Positions 39,978-50,652 of a DNA stretch of 64,000 bases are shown one piece after another. How positions within the stretch are numbered: the stretch's first letter is position 1; each line of letters opens with the position of its first letter. A model generated the notes under the pieces. It did no database searches, was not told the DNA's origin, and was given only the letters and a program-made list of their open reading frames with translations. This stretch comes from Pasteurella skyensis (GTDB lineage Bacteria; Pseudomonadota; Gammaproteobacteria; Enterobacterales; Pasteurellaceae), in the NCBI RefSeq assembly GCF_013377295.1, contig NZ_CP016180.1, positions 310,001 to 374,000 on the forward strand. The letters are read 5' to 3'. The translations under genes were made by a program, and so were the position numbers.

Positions 39978-40082
39978 GTAGGGGAGTATTAGCAAATTTA
40001 TTTGCGTATATGCTCCCGTTAGTTAATCGAGAAATAAACGGGAGGATATTCCATTCGCTACGCTCATTCAATCCTCCCCTAC
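39978..40082. repeat. Family B element after hrpA
   Basis: A full family B element (GTAGGGGAG to CTCCCCTAC, two internal hairpins) lies 27 bases from the hrpA stop codon, between the convergent ORF6N and hrpA genes. Another copy lies before the hrpA start, so hrpA is bracketed. Confidence 0.88.
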
Positions 40083-40109
40083 GGTAGTAATTCAAATAAC
40101 GGTAAATTC

Positions 40110-43100
40110 CTAAAACTCCCTAATCAAATTCAAAATCCTTTTATCTGAAATCGGATACGGCGTACCTAACTGTTGGGCGAATAAACTCACTCTTAACTCC
40201 TCAATCATATAGCGAATTTCTAAAATTTCATTAGGAATGGCTTTTGATTTTGGTAACTTAGCAAGTAATTGTTGATAAGCATTTTGTACCTGTTCGACAC
40301 GTAACATTTTGGCACGATCTTGGTTTGGATCGATACCAAGTTTGTCTAAACGCTTCTCTATAGCGGTAAGATAACGTTGTAAATTTGCAAGTTTGGTATA
40401 CCCCATTTCCGTGACAAAATTTGGGTAAATTAAGTGGTTGATTTGGTTTTTAATGTCCGACATTGCAAACGCCATTGTGAAATCTAACTTACCTTTTAAG
40501 CGTTTGTTTAAATCAAAGGTTAAGGTTAAGATTTTTTCGACTTGTTGGGCAATATCTACCGTCATTTCATTGAGATTTTCACGAATATACGCTTTGAGTT
40601 TATCAAAATCATCTTCATTCCACGCAAATCCGCCAAAGTCTTCGATTAATTTATCCACCGCACAGGCAATACAATCATCAATTAAACTTAATACATTGCC
40701 AAAAGGCGTGAAATACAAACCAAGTTTAGCTTTATTTGGCAGTTTTTCGTGTAAATATTTAATCGGTGAAGGCACATTTAACAGTAACAAACGGCGTAAA
40801 CCTTGTTGCATTGCAACTTGTTGCTCGTATTCCGTTTCAAACAATTTAATCCCTACCGCATCTTTTTCATCAACAATAGCTGGATAGGCTTTGACGGTAA
40901 AATCTCGTTTCTTTTGCTCATAAAATTGTGGAAGTTGATCAAAATTCCAAATATGAATGCCACTTTGTTCAATACGATCATCCGCCACTGCAGAAAGGCT
41001 ACGTTGTACTTTATCTTTCAGCATAAATTTTAATTCATCTAAATTCATACTTTCGGCAATTTTTTTCCCTTTATCATTAATTACTCTAAAGGTTATTTTT
41101 AAGTGAGCAGGAAGTTGCTCTAAATTCCATAGTTCAGGATCAACACTCACGCCTGTCATTCGACGCAGTTCGTAGGTTAGACTTTCAAGCAAGGGCTTTT
41201 CAAAAGGCACGGCTTTTGCTAAAAATGCCTCTGTATAATTCGGTGCAGGCACGAAGTTACGGCGAGTGGCTTTGGGGAGTGATTTTATCAAGGCGATCAC
41301 AAGCTCACGGCGTAATCCCGGAATTTGCCAATCAAATCCTTGTGGTTCAATTTGGTTTAATAGTGGTAGAGGAATATGAACTGTCACACCATCTGCTTCT
41401 TTACCTATCTCAAATTGATAGCTTAATTTTAATTTGAGATTGCCTTGATGCCAAAAGTTAGGAAAATCTAATTCACTAACATTATTGGCATTTTCGTTGA
41501 TCAAAAAGGACTTTTCAAAATTCAGCAATTCAGGATCTTTTTTGCTGGCTTTTTTCCACCACGTATCAAAATGCTTGCTCGATACCACTTCTGTGCCGAT
41601 ACGCTGATCATAAAATTCAAACAAAGTTTCTTCATCTACCAAAATATCACGACGACGTGTTTTGTGTTCTAAATCTTCGACTTCTCGAATTAAGCGGTTA
41701 TTTTGTTTGAAGAATTTGTAATTATTCAGCCATTCACCTTCGACCAACGCAGAACGAATAAAAATTTCACGGCTAACAACAGGATCAATACCGCCAAAAT
41801 TGACATTACGTTTTGCCACAATCGGCAATCCATAAAGGGTGACTTTTTCAGCGGCAATTACTGCCCCTTTGGATTTTTCCCAATGAGGTTCGCTGTAATT
41901 GGATTTGATAAGGTGCAAGGCTAACGGCTCAATCCATTCTGGCTCGATTTTTGCGACCATTCGCCCCCATAATTTTGAGGTTTCTACCAATTCCGACGCC
42001 ATAATCCATTTTGGTTGCTTTTTGAATAGCGAGGAGCTTGGAAAGATTGAAAAATGGGAATTTCTCGCCCCCAAATAAGTCATTTTTTCAGGCTCTTTCA
42101 TACCGATGTGCGACAGTAAACCTGTCAATAAAGCGGTGTGAATTTGTACATAATTTGCAGGTTCGGTGTTGATTGGCATTTTTAATTCACGCACCGTTAA
42201 ACGCAGTTGATGATAAATATCTTGCCACTCACGGACACGCAAATAGTTTAAATAATTCTGACGACATAAACGTCTAAATTTATTTTGGGTTAATTCTTTC
42301 TGATTTTTACGGATAAAATGCCACAGGTTCACAAAAGAGAGAAAATCCGATTCTTTATCCGCAAAACGGCGATGTTTATCATCTGCCGATTGCTGTTTCT
42401 CTTGCGGGCGCTCTCTTGGATCTTGGATCGAAAGTGCAGAAACGATCATCATCACTTCGTGTAATGATCCATTTTGACTCGCCGCAATAACCATTCTTGC
42501 TAAACGAGGATCGATAGGTAACTGCGCGAGCTGACGACCGATAGGTGTAAGTTCACGCTTTTGCCCATATTTTGTTTGGCGGAATTGAAATGCTTGTAAT
42601 TCTTCTAATAATTTAATCCCGTCTTGGATATTGCGAGAATCTGGCGGATCGACAAAAGGAAATGCCCCAATATCGTCCAAGCCAAGCGAAGTCATTTGCA
42701 AAATAACCGCCGCTAAGTTGGTACGTAAAATTTCAGGATCAGTAAATTCAGGGCGAGAATTGAAATCGTCTTCGGAATATAGACGAATACAAATTCCGTC
42801 ACTAATACGCCCACAACGTCCTTTACGCTGATTGGCGGAGGCTTGTGAAATCGGCTCAATCGGTAAGCGTTGCACTTTGGTGCGATAGCTATAACGAGAA
42901 ATGCGAGCCGTTCCGGTATCAATCACATATTTAATATTCGGAATGGTTAAAGAAGTTTCCGCCACGTTGGTCGCTAAAATAATGCGGTTTAAATTACTTG
43001 GGTGAAAAATACGTTGCTGTTCGCTTGATGATAACCGTGCATAAAGGGGCAAAATTTCGGTTAGATGTAAATTCTGTTTTTCAAGTGCGTCAGCGGTATC

Positions 43101-44045
43101 ACGAATTTCACGCTCGCCGTTCATAAAGATCAAAATATCGCCACGCCCTTCCGCTTGCAATTCATCAACTGCATTCAGAATACCTTGTAGCTGATCTTGA
43201 TCCTCTTCTTCCAATACAGGGCGATAACGCACTTCCACAGGATAAGTTCTGCCTGACACCTCAATAATCGGTGCATTATTAAAGTGCTTAGAAAAACGCT
43301 CAACGTCAATGGTCGCAGAGGTAATAATCACTTTTAAATCAGGGCGTTTTTTTAGAATTTGTTTTAAATAACCTAAAATAAAATCATTATTCAGACTGCG
43401 TTCGTGGGCTTCATCAATAATTAACGTGTCGTATTGATTTAGGTAACGATCCGTTTGAATTTCCGCAAGCAGAATACCATCCGTCATTAATTTAATCAGT
43501 GAGTTATTACTCACTTGATCGTTAAAACGCACTTTATAACCAACAATATCGCCCATCTCCGTTTCTAACTCTTCGGCAACACGATTTGCCACTGAGCGTG
43601 CCGCAATTCGGCGAGGCTGAGTATGACCGATTAACCCTTTAACACCACGCCCTAATTCCAAACACATTTTTGGTAGCTGAGTTGTTTTCCCAGAGCCAGT
43701 TTCCCCTGCGATAACGACAACTTGATTTTCTTGAATGGTTTTTAGGATTTCATCACGACGACTGCTGACAGGCAAATCAGGATAGGTTATTTTCAGATTT
43801 TGTAATAGTGATTTTTTATGACTAAAAAAAGCCTGTGCTGTGGAAATTGCATTTTTTATCTCAGAAGTTACCGCTTGTTTGGTTTCTTCTTTATGAATAT
43901 TAGCTAAGCCACGAATACGACCACTTAAACGACGACTATCGCTAACCGTCATTTTTTGTAACTCTTTCATTAACGCTTTTTGTTCATCACTAAGCGGTCG
44001 GATTTTTTTGTTTTTTTGTAGATTTTTTTTTGAATTTGTTTTCAT
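40110..44045 (-). CDS. hrpA: ATP-dependent RNA helicase HrpA
   Basis: HrpA is a large DEAH-box helicase acting on mRNA and stalled ribosomes. The 1311-residue length is normal. Motifs seen are GETGSGKTTQLPKMCLELGR (motif I), IIDEAHERSLNNDF (DEAH), ITSATID, TNVAETSLTIPNI and QRKGRCGR. Winged-helix and ratchet domains and the long HrpA-specific C-terminal region (DUF3418) follow. The first 50 codons with the upstream region exist in two further tandem partial copies at 44175-44657. The start ATG at 44043-44045 matches those copies. Confidence 0.96.
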   Translation of the reverse strand: MKTNSKKNLQKNKKIRPLSDEQKALMKELQKMTVSDSRRLSGRIRGLANIHKEETKQAVTSEIKNAISTAQAFFSHKKSLLQNLKITYPDLPVSSRRDEILKTIQENQVVVIAGETGSGKTTQLPKMCLELGRGVKGLIGHTQPRRIAARSVANRVAEELETEMGDIVGYKVRFNDQVSNNSLIKLMTDGILLAEIQTDRYLNQYDTLIIDEAHERSLNNDFILGYLKQILKKRPDLKVIITSATIDVERFSKHFNNAPIIEVSGRTYPVEVRYRPVLEEEDQDQLQGILNAVDELQAEGRGDILIFMNGEREIRDTADALEKQNLHLTEILPLYARLSSSEQQRIFHPSNLNRIILATNVAETSLTIPNIKYVIDTGTARISRYSYRTKVQRLPIEPISQASANQRKGRCGRISDGICIRLYSEDDFNSRPEFTDPEILRTNLAAVILQMTSLGLDDIGAFPFVDPPDSRNIQDGIKLLEELQAFQFRQTKYGQKRELTPIGRQLAQLPIDPRLARMVIAASQNGSLHEVMMIVSALSIQDPRERPQEKQQSADDKHRRFADKESDFLSFVNLWHFIRKNQKELTQNKFRRLCRQNYLNYLRVREWQDIYHQLRLTVRELKMPINTEPANYVQIHTALLTGLLSHIGMKEPEKMTYLGARNSHFSIFPSSSLFKKQPKWIMASELVETSKLWGRMVAKIEPEWIEPLALHLIKSNYSEPHWEKSKGAVIAAEKVTLYGLPIVAKRNVNFGGIDPVVSREIFIRSALVEGEWLNNYKFFKQNNRLIREVEDLEHKTRRRDILVDEETLFEFYDQRIGTEVVSSKHFDTWWKKASKKDPELLNFEKSFLINENANNVSELDFPNFWHQGNLKLKLSYQFEIGKEADGVTVHIPLPLLNQIEPQGFDWQIPGLRRELVIALIKSLPKATRRNFVPAPNYTEAFLAKAVPFEKPLLESLTYELRRMTGVSVDPELWNLEQLPAHLKITFRVINDKGKKIAESMNLDELKFMLKDKVQRSLSAVADDRIEQSGIHIWNFDQLPQFYEQKKRDFTVKAYPAIVDEKDAVGIKLFETEYEQQVAMQQGLRRLLLLNVPSPIKYLHEKLPNKAKLGLYFTPFGNVLSLIDDCIACAVDKLIEDFGGFAWNEDDFDKLKAYIRENLNEMTVDIAQQVEKILTLTFDLNKRLKGKLDFTMAFAMSDIKNQINHLIYPNFVTEMGYTKLANLQRYLTAIEKRLDKLGIDPNQDRAKMLRVEQVQNAYQQLLAKLPKSKAIPNEILEIRYMIEELRVSLFAQQLGTPYPISDKRILNLIREF

Positions 44046-44061
44046 AGTTGTATCTATAATT

Positions 44062-44164
44062 GTAGGGGAGCATTAGCAACTTGTTGCGTATATGCTCCCG
44101 CTCCATAATTGATAAATTAACGGGAGGATATTCCATTCGCTACGCTCATTCAATCCTCCCCTAC
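44062..44164. repeat. Family B element, tandem copy 1
   Basis: GTAGGGGAGCATTAGCAACT through CTCCCCTAC with two internal hairpins. It is 17 bases upstream of the hrpA start and is the first of three copies spaced exactly 306 bases apart. Confidence 0.9.
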
Positions 44165-44174
44165 GGTTTATTTT

Positions 44175-44351
44175 TCACATAATATATTGGTAATTCACAA
44201 TATGGATATTAGCCAAGCCACGAATATGTCCCGCTAAGCGATGACTATCGCTAATCGTCATTTTTTGTAACTCTTCCATTAACGCTTTTTGTTCATCGCT
44301 AAGCGGTCGGATTTTTTTGTTTTTTTGCAGATTTTTTAAATTTGTTTTCAT
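44175..44351 (-). pseudogene. Partial hrpA copy 1 (58-codon ORF)
   Basis: The frame MKTNLKNLQKNKKIRPLSDE, then ...SDSHRLAGHIRGLANIH, repeats the first 50 residues of HrpA with a few changes. It then leaves hrpA homology and ends after IVNYQYIM, where the sequence becomes a diverged copy of the transposase 3' flank. It keeps the start codon and upstream sequence of hrpA, so it may be expressed. The copy carries substitutions (for example SHRLAGH for SRRLSGR), so the duplication is not brand new. Confidence 0.85.
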
Positions 44352-44367
44352 AGTTGTATCTATAATT

Positions 44368-44470
44368 GTAGGGGAGCATTAGCAACTTGTTGCGTATATG
44401 CTCCCGCTCCATAATTGATAAATTAACGGGAGGATATTCCATTCGCTACGCTCATTCAATCCTCCCCTAC
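44368..44470. repeat. Family B element, tandem copy 2
   Basis: Essentially identical to the copy at 44062 and 306 bases away from it. It separates the two partial hrpA copies. Confidence 0.9.
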
Positions 44471-44480
44471 GGTTTATTTT

Positions 44481-44657
44481 TCACATAATATATTGGTAAT
44501 TCACAATATGGATATTAGCCAAGCCACGAATACGCCCAGCCAAACGACGACTATCGCTAATCGTCATTTTTTGTAACTCTTTCATTAACGCTTTTTGTTC
44601 ATCGCTAAGCGGTCGGATTTTTTTGTTTTTTTGCAGATTTTTTAAATTTGTTTTCAT
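44481..44657 (-). pseudogene. Partial hrpA copy 2 (58-codon ORF)
   Basis: Second partial copy of the hrpA 5' end, 306 bases from the first, with the same length, stop codon and tail IVNYQYIM. It is closer to true hrpA (SDSRRLAGRIRGLANIH) than copy 1. The two copies were therefore not made in one identical step, or copy 1 has drifted more. Confidence 0.85.
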
Positions 44658-44673
44658 AGTTGTATCTATAATT

Positions 44674-44776
44674 GTAGGGGAGCATTAGCAACTTGTTGCG
44701 TATATGCTCCCGCTCCATAATTGATAAAATAACGGGAGGATATTCCATTCGCTACGCTCATTCAATCCTCCCCTAC
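44674..44776. repeat. Family B element, tandem copy 3, next to the RAYT gene
   Basis: Third tandem family B element. It ends 30 bases from the stop codon of the REP-associated transposase. The sequence between this element and that stop is a diverged version of the sequence following copies 1 and 2, so the repeated 306-bp unit includes the transposase 3' flank. Confidence 0.9.
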
Positions 44777-44806
44777 AGTCTGTTTTTTATATAATCCATT
44801 GGTAAT

Positions 44807-45307
44807 TTATTCTTTTACATATAATTTATCTTTTTTCCAATTATATGGATTATGTTCTATGTAAGTTGCAATTTGATGATATGACACCTCATTACGAATA
44901 ATATGTTCGTAAAAACTACGTTGCCATAATTTTTTATTAAATGGTTGCCAATTATTCTTTTTTACATTTTTAATGTATTCATTTGTGGTCATAATTTTAA
45001 ACCATTGAACGATAGAAATGATATTATTATCAGTTCTATCATTTGGGCTATCAATATGTAAAATAAAATGAATATGGTTGGGCATAATAATAAAATCTAA
45101 ACAAAAAATATCTTTAAACTTAGTTTCTATATTTTGATACCATTTTTTAATCATATTCCCAGCGTCATTTAAAATAATATCATTATCAATAATGCGACCT
45201 AATAAACATTTTTGCTCATTTATACAGATCGTAACAAAATATAAGCCATTTTTACTATAATCATAACTCTGTAATCTAATGGCTTTACGTTGTGGATAGG
45301 TATTCAA
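44807..45307 (-). CDS. REP-associated tyrosine transposase (RAYT, Y1 family)
   Basis: The 166-residue single-domain Y1 transposase has RLQSYDYSKNGLYFVTICIN at residues 11-30, the HUH motif IMPNHIHFIL (H78, H80), and the catalytic tyrosine Y149 in ATYIEHNPYNW. RAYTs cut and join single-stranded palindromic REP sequences. The start is set at TTG 45307, which follows GGAG by 7 bases and lies just past the stop of the upstream DUF441 gene. The longer frame to 45484 only shadows that gene. It stands next to three family B elements, its probable substrate. Confidence 0.9.
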   Translation of the reverse strand: MNTYPQRKAIRLQSYDYSKNGLYFVTICINEQKCLLGRIIDNDIILNDAGNMIKKWYQNIETKFKDIFCLDFIIMPNHIHFILHIDSPNDRTDNNIISIVQWFKIMTTNEYIKNVKKNNWQPFNKKLWQRSFYEHIIRNEVSYHQIATYIEHNPYNWKKDKLYVKE

Positions 45308-45324
45308 AAAATTTCTCCACAATA

Positions 45325-45777
45325 TCAACCTTTCCCAATAACCAAAGACAAAATCCCTGCTGCAATTAAAGGTCCCACAGGAATACCACCAAAGAATGCT
45401 ACGCCCAATACTGTGCCAACCATCAATCCCGTAATCAGTGGTGGATTGTTTGTCATTAGAGGAATACCACGTCCACCCAGCCACGCTACAATAATACCCA
45501 CAACGATAGCAGCAACCATTTTTAAATTTAAAAATTCATTAAGTGGGGGTAATGCAATTCTGCCTGAAACTAAGGGTGCTAACACGCCAATAGTTAAAAT
45601 AATAATACCTATTTTTAATCCATACTTATCGGTATAAGGAATATACTTAGAAAGTAGTGTTTGCTGCATAATCAATAAAATAGCAGCAGAAATAGTTACG
45701 GGGCTGTTGTGACTAAACAAGCCTAAAAAAATTAATATTGCTAAAAGAAGTGCGACTGCATTGAGTTGTAGGGACAT
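45325..45777 (-). CDS. DUF441 / UPF0756 membrane protein (YeaL-like)
   Basis: The 150-residue protein has four hydrophobic segments and the family motifs [20 protein letters not shown] and GRGIPLM...[10 protein letters not shown], then [11 protein letters not shown]. It matches E. coli YeaL in length and pattern. Function is unknown. It lies directly downstream of grpE but behind a terminator-like hairpin, and its stop is 17 bases before the RAYT start. Confidence 0.9.
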   Translation of the reverse strand: MSLQLNAVALLLAILIFLGLFSHNSPVTISAAILLIMQQTLLSKYIPYTDKYGLKIGIIILTIGVLAPLVSGRIALPPLNEFLNLKMVAAIVVGIIVAWLGGRGIPLMTNNPPLITGLMVGTVLGVAFFGGIPVGPLIAAGILSLVIGKG

Positions 45778-45800
45778 TTCAAATCCTTTGCAAAAGATAA

Positions 45801-45827
45801 AGCCCCCTTTTTGATATTAAGGGGGCT
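45801..45827 (-). terminator. Hairpin after grpE
   Basis: AGCCCCCTT and AAGGGGGCT form a GC-rich 9-bp stem with a 9-base loop. On the minus strand it is followed by TATCTTTTG, a weak T run. It lies between grpE and the DUF441 gene and may end grpE transcription only partly. Confidence 0.7.
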
Positions 45828-45841
45828 AAAAATAACAAAAT

Positions 45842-46477
45842 TTAAGGGGCAACCATTACCATTGCGTCACGAATAACACGGTCGTTTAATTTATACCCTT
45901 TTTGTAACACAACACTAATATGGTTGGACTCAATACCTTCTGCATCTTTTTGTGAAATAGCTTGGTGCATTTCAGGATTAAAAGCTTCGCCGATTTCACC
46001 AAACACTTGTATTCCGTGACGGCTTAATACAGCAGTTAATTCTTTATGAGTGAGTTCAACACCTTCAATTAAAGGCTTAATGGTTTCATCCACCCCCTCT
46101 AAGGTTTCTAATGCACGTTCTAAATTATCTACCACATTTAATAATTCTTTTGAGAATTTTTCTAGTGCAAATTTATGGGCTTTTTCTACATCTTGCTCGG
46201 CACGACGACGTGTATTTTCATTTTCAGCTTTAGCTCGTAATAAAATATCCTTTTCACGATTATCTGCTTCTGCGATATAGGTTTCCAGTTCAGCAATACG
46301 TGCTTGTGCAATGGCTAATTCATCATTGTCAGAAGTTTGCTCACCTTGAGTTTCTATAGTTTCTTCTTTTTGTGGGCTTTCTTGTTGTAATTCCTCTTGT
46401 TGTCCCGCTTCTTCTTGTAACTCTGTTGGGATCTCAATTTCTTGTTCAGGTTGATTACTTTCAGTTTTGTTGGTCAT
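45842..46477 (-). CDS. grpE: Nucleotide exchange factor GrpE
   Basis: GrpE releases ADP from DnaK in the cytoplasmic Hsp70 cycle. The 211-residue protein has a long acidic, Gln/Glu-rich N-terminal tail (residues 1-55), a coiled-coil helix ([20 protein letters not shown]) and the C-terminal beta domain with [10 protein letters not shown] and [17 protein letters not shown]. The tail is longer than in E. coli. The start follows AAAGGATATAAA. dnaK is not in the window. Confidence 0.95.
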   Translation of the reverse strand: MTNKTESNQPEQEIEIPTELQEEAGQQEELQQESPQKEETIETQGEQTSDNDELAIAQARIAELETYIAEADNREKDILLRAKAENENTRRRAEQDVEKAHKFALEKFSKELLNVVDNLERALETLEGVDETIKPLIEGVELTHKELTAVLSRHGIQVFGEIGEAFNPEMHQAISQKDAEGIESNHISVVLQKGYKLNDRVIRDAMVMVAP

Positions 46478-46635
46478 TTTATATCCTTTAGATTAAAGTA
46501 AAGTTAAACATACACAGGCAATATAATAACAGATTTAGATAATTCAAGACAAAACTTAAAATTTAATCTATTTTATTCTTTTTTTATTGACACAAATTCC
46601 TAATATCTTTAGAATTGCCCCTCCCAATAAAGCAA

Positions 46636-46655
46636 TCAATTATCATTATCATTTA
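46636..46655 (+). promoter_or_regulatory. Fur-like box upstream of mntH
   Basis: TCAATTATCATTATCATTTA contains consecutive ATTATC/CATTATC hexamers, the reverse reading of GATAAT repeats that make up Fur boxes. It lies 18 bases before the mntH start and overlaps the leader. Metal-dependent repression of mntH would fit. MntR boxes differ, so Fur is the better guess. Confidence 0.55.
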
Positions 46656-46672
46656 CGGAGGTGTAAATAAAA

Positions 46673-48031
46673 ATGAATAAAAATGAAAATTTTAATTTAA
46701 GTCTTGAAGAGATCAATAATACGGTCTCGATTCCACAGCGAAAAAAAGGGTTTTTTGCTAATCTTATGGCATTCTCAGGTCCAGGTGCATTAGTTGCCGT
46801 TGGTTATATGGATCCAGGTAATTGGATTACATCCATCCAAGGGGGATCTGTTTATGGTTATCTATTACTCTCAGTTATCTTACTGTCAAGTTTAATCGCA
46901 ATGTTGTTACAAGCAATGTGTGCAAAATTAGGTATTGTTACAGGTATGGATTTAGCTCAAGCCACTAAATCAATGGTTGGGCCTAAAATGGCAAAAGTAT
47001 TGTGGGTAACCACCGAGCTTGCAATTATGGCAACCGAAATAGCCGAAGTAATTGGTTCAGCGGTTGCGTTGAATTTATTATTTGATATTCCATTATTAAT
47101 GGGGGTATTAATTACTATTGCGGATGTGTTCTTATTGTTAGTACTAATGCGATTTGGATTTAGAAAAATTGAAGCGTTCGTATTCGTGTTAATAATGACA
47201 ATTTTTGCTATTTTTGCTTATGAAGTAGCTTTGGCTCAACCTGATTTAGCGGCAACACTAAATGGTTTTATGCCAAAAACGAGCATTTTTACTGAACACG
47301 TTGCAGGGCAAGATTCAGCACTTGTTATCGGATTAGGTATTGTGGGTGCAACAGTTATGCCGCACAACTTATACTTACACTCATCAATTGTACAAACCAG
47401 ACAATATGATAGAAATGATCCAGCCGATCTTAAACACGCTGTGAAATTTGCAACTATTGATTCAAATATTCAATTAGGCTTCTCTTTCATTATTAACTGT
47501 TTGCTATTATTACTTGGTGCTTCATTATTCTTTGGTAATGACCCAGAGGAATTAGGGAAATTTACTCAGTTATACGATGCATTGAAAAACCCTGAAATCG
47601 TTGGACCAATTGCAAGTGGTACATTAGCATCATTATTTGCTGTGGCATTATTAGCCTCAGGTCAAAATGCAACTATTACAGGTACATTAACTGGACAAAT
47701 CGTAATGGAAGGTTTCATTAACTTACGTATTCCATTGTGGTTACGTCGTGTTGTAACACGTTTACTTGCAGTATTGCCAGTGGTTATTTGTATTATGATT
47801 TGGGGTGATCGTGGTGATGTTGTTGAATCATTACTTATCTATTCTCAAGTTTTCTTATGTGTTGCATTACCAATATCAATGATTCCATTAATTAAGATGA
47901 CTTCTTGTAAGAAAACAATGGGAGAATTTGTAAACTCGAAAATTGTGACTGTTTTAGGTGTAATTTCTACAACGGTATTAGTAATCTTAAATATGCAGTT
48001 AATTTACGAAACATTAGCAACATTATTCTAA
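46673..48031 (+). CDS. mntH: Nramp family divalent metal (Mn2+/Fe2+) transporter
   Basis: MntH imports manganese and other divalent metals with protons across the inner membrane. The 452-residue protein has 11 predicted membrane helices, the metal-site motif GYMDPGNWITS in helix 1 (about residues 43-53) and the helix 6 motif ATVMPHNLYLHSS (about 222-234). It ends cleanly after the last helix. The start follows CGGAGGTGTAAATAAAA. A Fur-like box overlaps the leader. Confidence 0.93.
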   Translation: MNKNENFNLSLEEINNTVSIPQRKKGFFANLMAFSGPGALVAVGYMDPGNWITSIQGGSVYGYLLLSVILLSSLIAMLLQAMCAKLGIVTGMDLAQATKSMVGPKMAKVLWVTTELAIMATEIAEVIGSAVALNLLFDIPLLMGVLITIADVFLLLVLMRFGFRKIEAFVFVLIMTIFAIFAYEVALAQPDLAATLNGFMPKTSIFTEHVAGQDSALVIGLGIVGATVMPHNLYLHSSIVQTRQYDRNDPADLKHAVKFATIDSNIQLGFSFIINCLLLLLGASLFFGNDPEELGKFTQLYDALKNPEIVGPIASGTLASLFAVALLASGQNATITGTLTGQIVMEGFINLRIPLWLRRVVTRLLAVLPVVICIMIWGDRGDVVESLLIYSQVFLCVALPISMIPLIKMTSCKKTMGEFVNSKIVTVLGVISTTVLVILNMQLIYETLATLF

Positions 48032-48150
48032 AAAGACTATAAATTTACTCATAAACAATCACTGGCAACCTAAAATTGCTGGTGATTTTTTTTATGGACT
48101 TTGATACATTAGGGTTATATTAATTTTTAAACTATGTAAGCGAGTATAAA

Positions 48151-49034
48151 ATGAGAAAGGAACATAACTTTCAGCATATTGCAATTGTTGGGCAACCACG
48201 TCGTAATGCTGCTTTAGAAACACATTTGGCAGTATATAACTGGCTTAAAGACCGCAATTATACCGTTTCTATTGAAACAAGTGTTGCAACACAATTGAAT
48301 TTACCCTCTGCTTTAACCCTTGAAGAGATTGGACAACAAGCCGATTTAGTTATTGTGATTGGGGGGATGGTAATATGCTGGGTGTGGCTCGTGAATTAGC
48401 AAAATATCAAGTACCTCTTGTTGGTATTAATCGAGGCAATTTTGGTTTTCTCACGGATATTACACCACAATCTGCCTTCGAACAGCTTTATAGTTGCTTA
48501 GAGCAAGATGAGTTTATTATTGAAGAACGTTTTTTATTGGAAGCACATATTGAACGTAATGGTAAAATTATTAACAGTAATAATGCGTTAAATGAAGTCG
48601 TTATTCATCCCGCTCAAATTGTAAAAACAATGGAATTTGAAGTGTGTATTGATGGAAAATTCGCTTTTTCACAACGTTCTGATGGAATGATTATTGCCAC
48701 CCCAACAGGCTCTACCGCTTATTCCCTCTCTGTTGGAGGGCCTATTCTTACACCAAATATGGATGCAATGGCATTAGTACCTATGTATCCCCATACTCTT
48801 TCAGCTCGTCCTTTAGTCATCGACGGTGATAGTGAAGTATCGTTACGTTTTACTGAAAATAACTTAGATGAATTACAAGTAAGTTGTGATAGCCAAGTTT
48901 ATTTACCTTTTACTCGTGATGATAGAATTATAGTACGTAAAAGCGGTGACCGCCTTCACTTACTGCATCTCAATGATTACAACTATTTTTCTGTATTAGG
49001 CTCTAAATTGGGCTGGTTGAATAAATTGTTTTAA
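48151..49034 (+). pseudogene. nadK: NAD kinase, interrupted by a one-base deletion
   Basis: NadK phosphorylates NAD to NADP and is essential in most bacteria. The reading frame breaks at the catalytic GGDG motif. The sequence reads ATTGGGGGGATGGTAATATG, giving IGGMVICW; one more G in the run would read [18 protein letters not shown] and join the parts 48151-48399 and 48375-49034 into a normal 294-residue enzyme. The downstream half keeps [11 protein letters not shown] and [16 protein letters not shown] lost G in a homopolymer suggests a sequencing error, or a very recent or phase-variable change. Confidence 0.9.
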
Positions 49035-49040
49035 ATGTAT

Positions 49041-49092
49041 AGCGGTACGATGATCGTAAAAATTTGCAAATTTTTGATCTAATGATACCGCT
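49041..49092 (+). terminator. Inverted uptake-signal pair after nadK
   Basis: AGCGGTACGAT (49041-49051) faces ATGATACCGCT (49082-49092) with AAAAATTTGCAAATTTTT between. It has the same form as the pairs after mpl and aspA and probably ends the nadK transcript. Confidence 0.6.
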
Positions 49093-49122
49093 TGTTGAAA
49101 ATAGTCAGGGGCAATGTAGTAA

Positions 49123-50588
<1,466 letters not shown>

Positions 50589-50652
50589 TTTAAAATATAG
50601 CGGTTACATTAATGTAAAAATTTGCAAAAAAGTGTGTAAGGAATGTTTACTA

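Noticed and set aside
33500-40000. Prophage remnant suggested by the ORF6N gene and fibre-like adhesin motif
   Set aside because: No integrase, capsid, portal or tail genes are present, and the fibre-like motif belongs to the autotransporter.
45308-45484. Longer N-terminus for the RAYT protein
   Set aside because: The extra 59 residues come from the opposite frame of the DUF441 gene and do not resemble any RAYT.
48151-49034. Programmed frameshifting in nadK
   Set aside because: No downstream stimulatory structure or conserved slippery heptamer is evident, and a simple missing G in a homopolymer explains the break.
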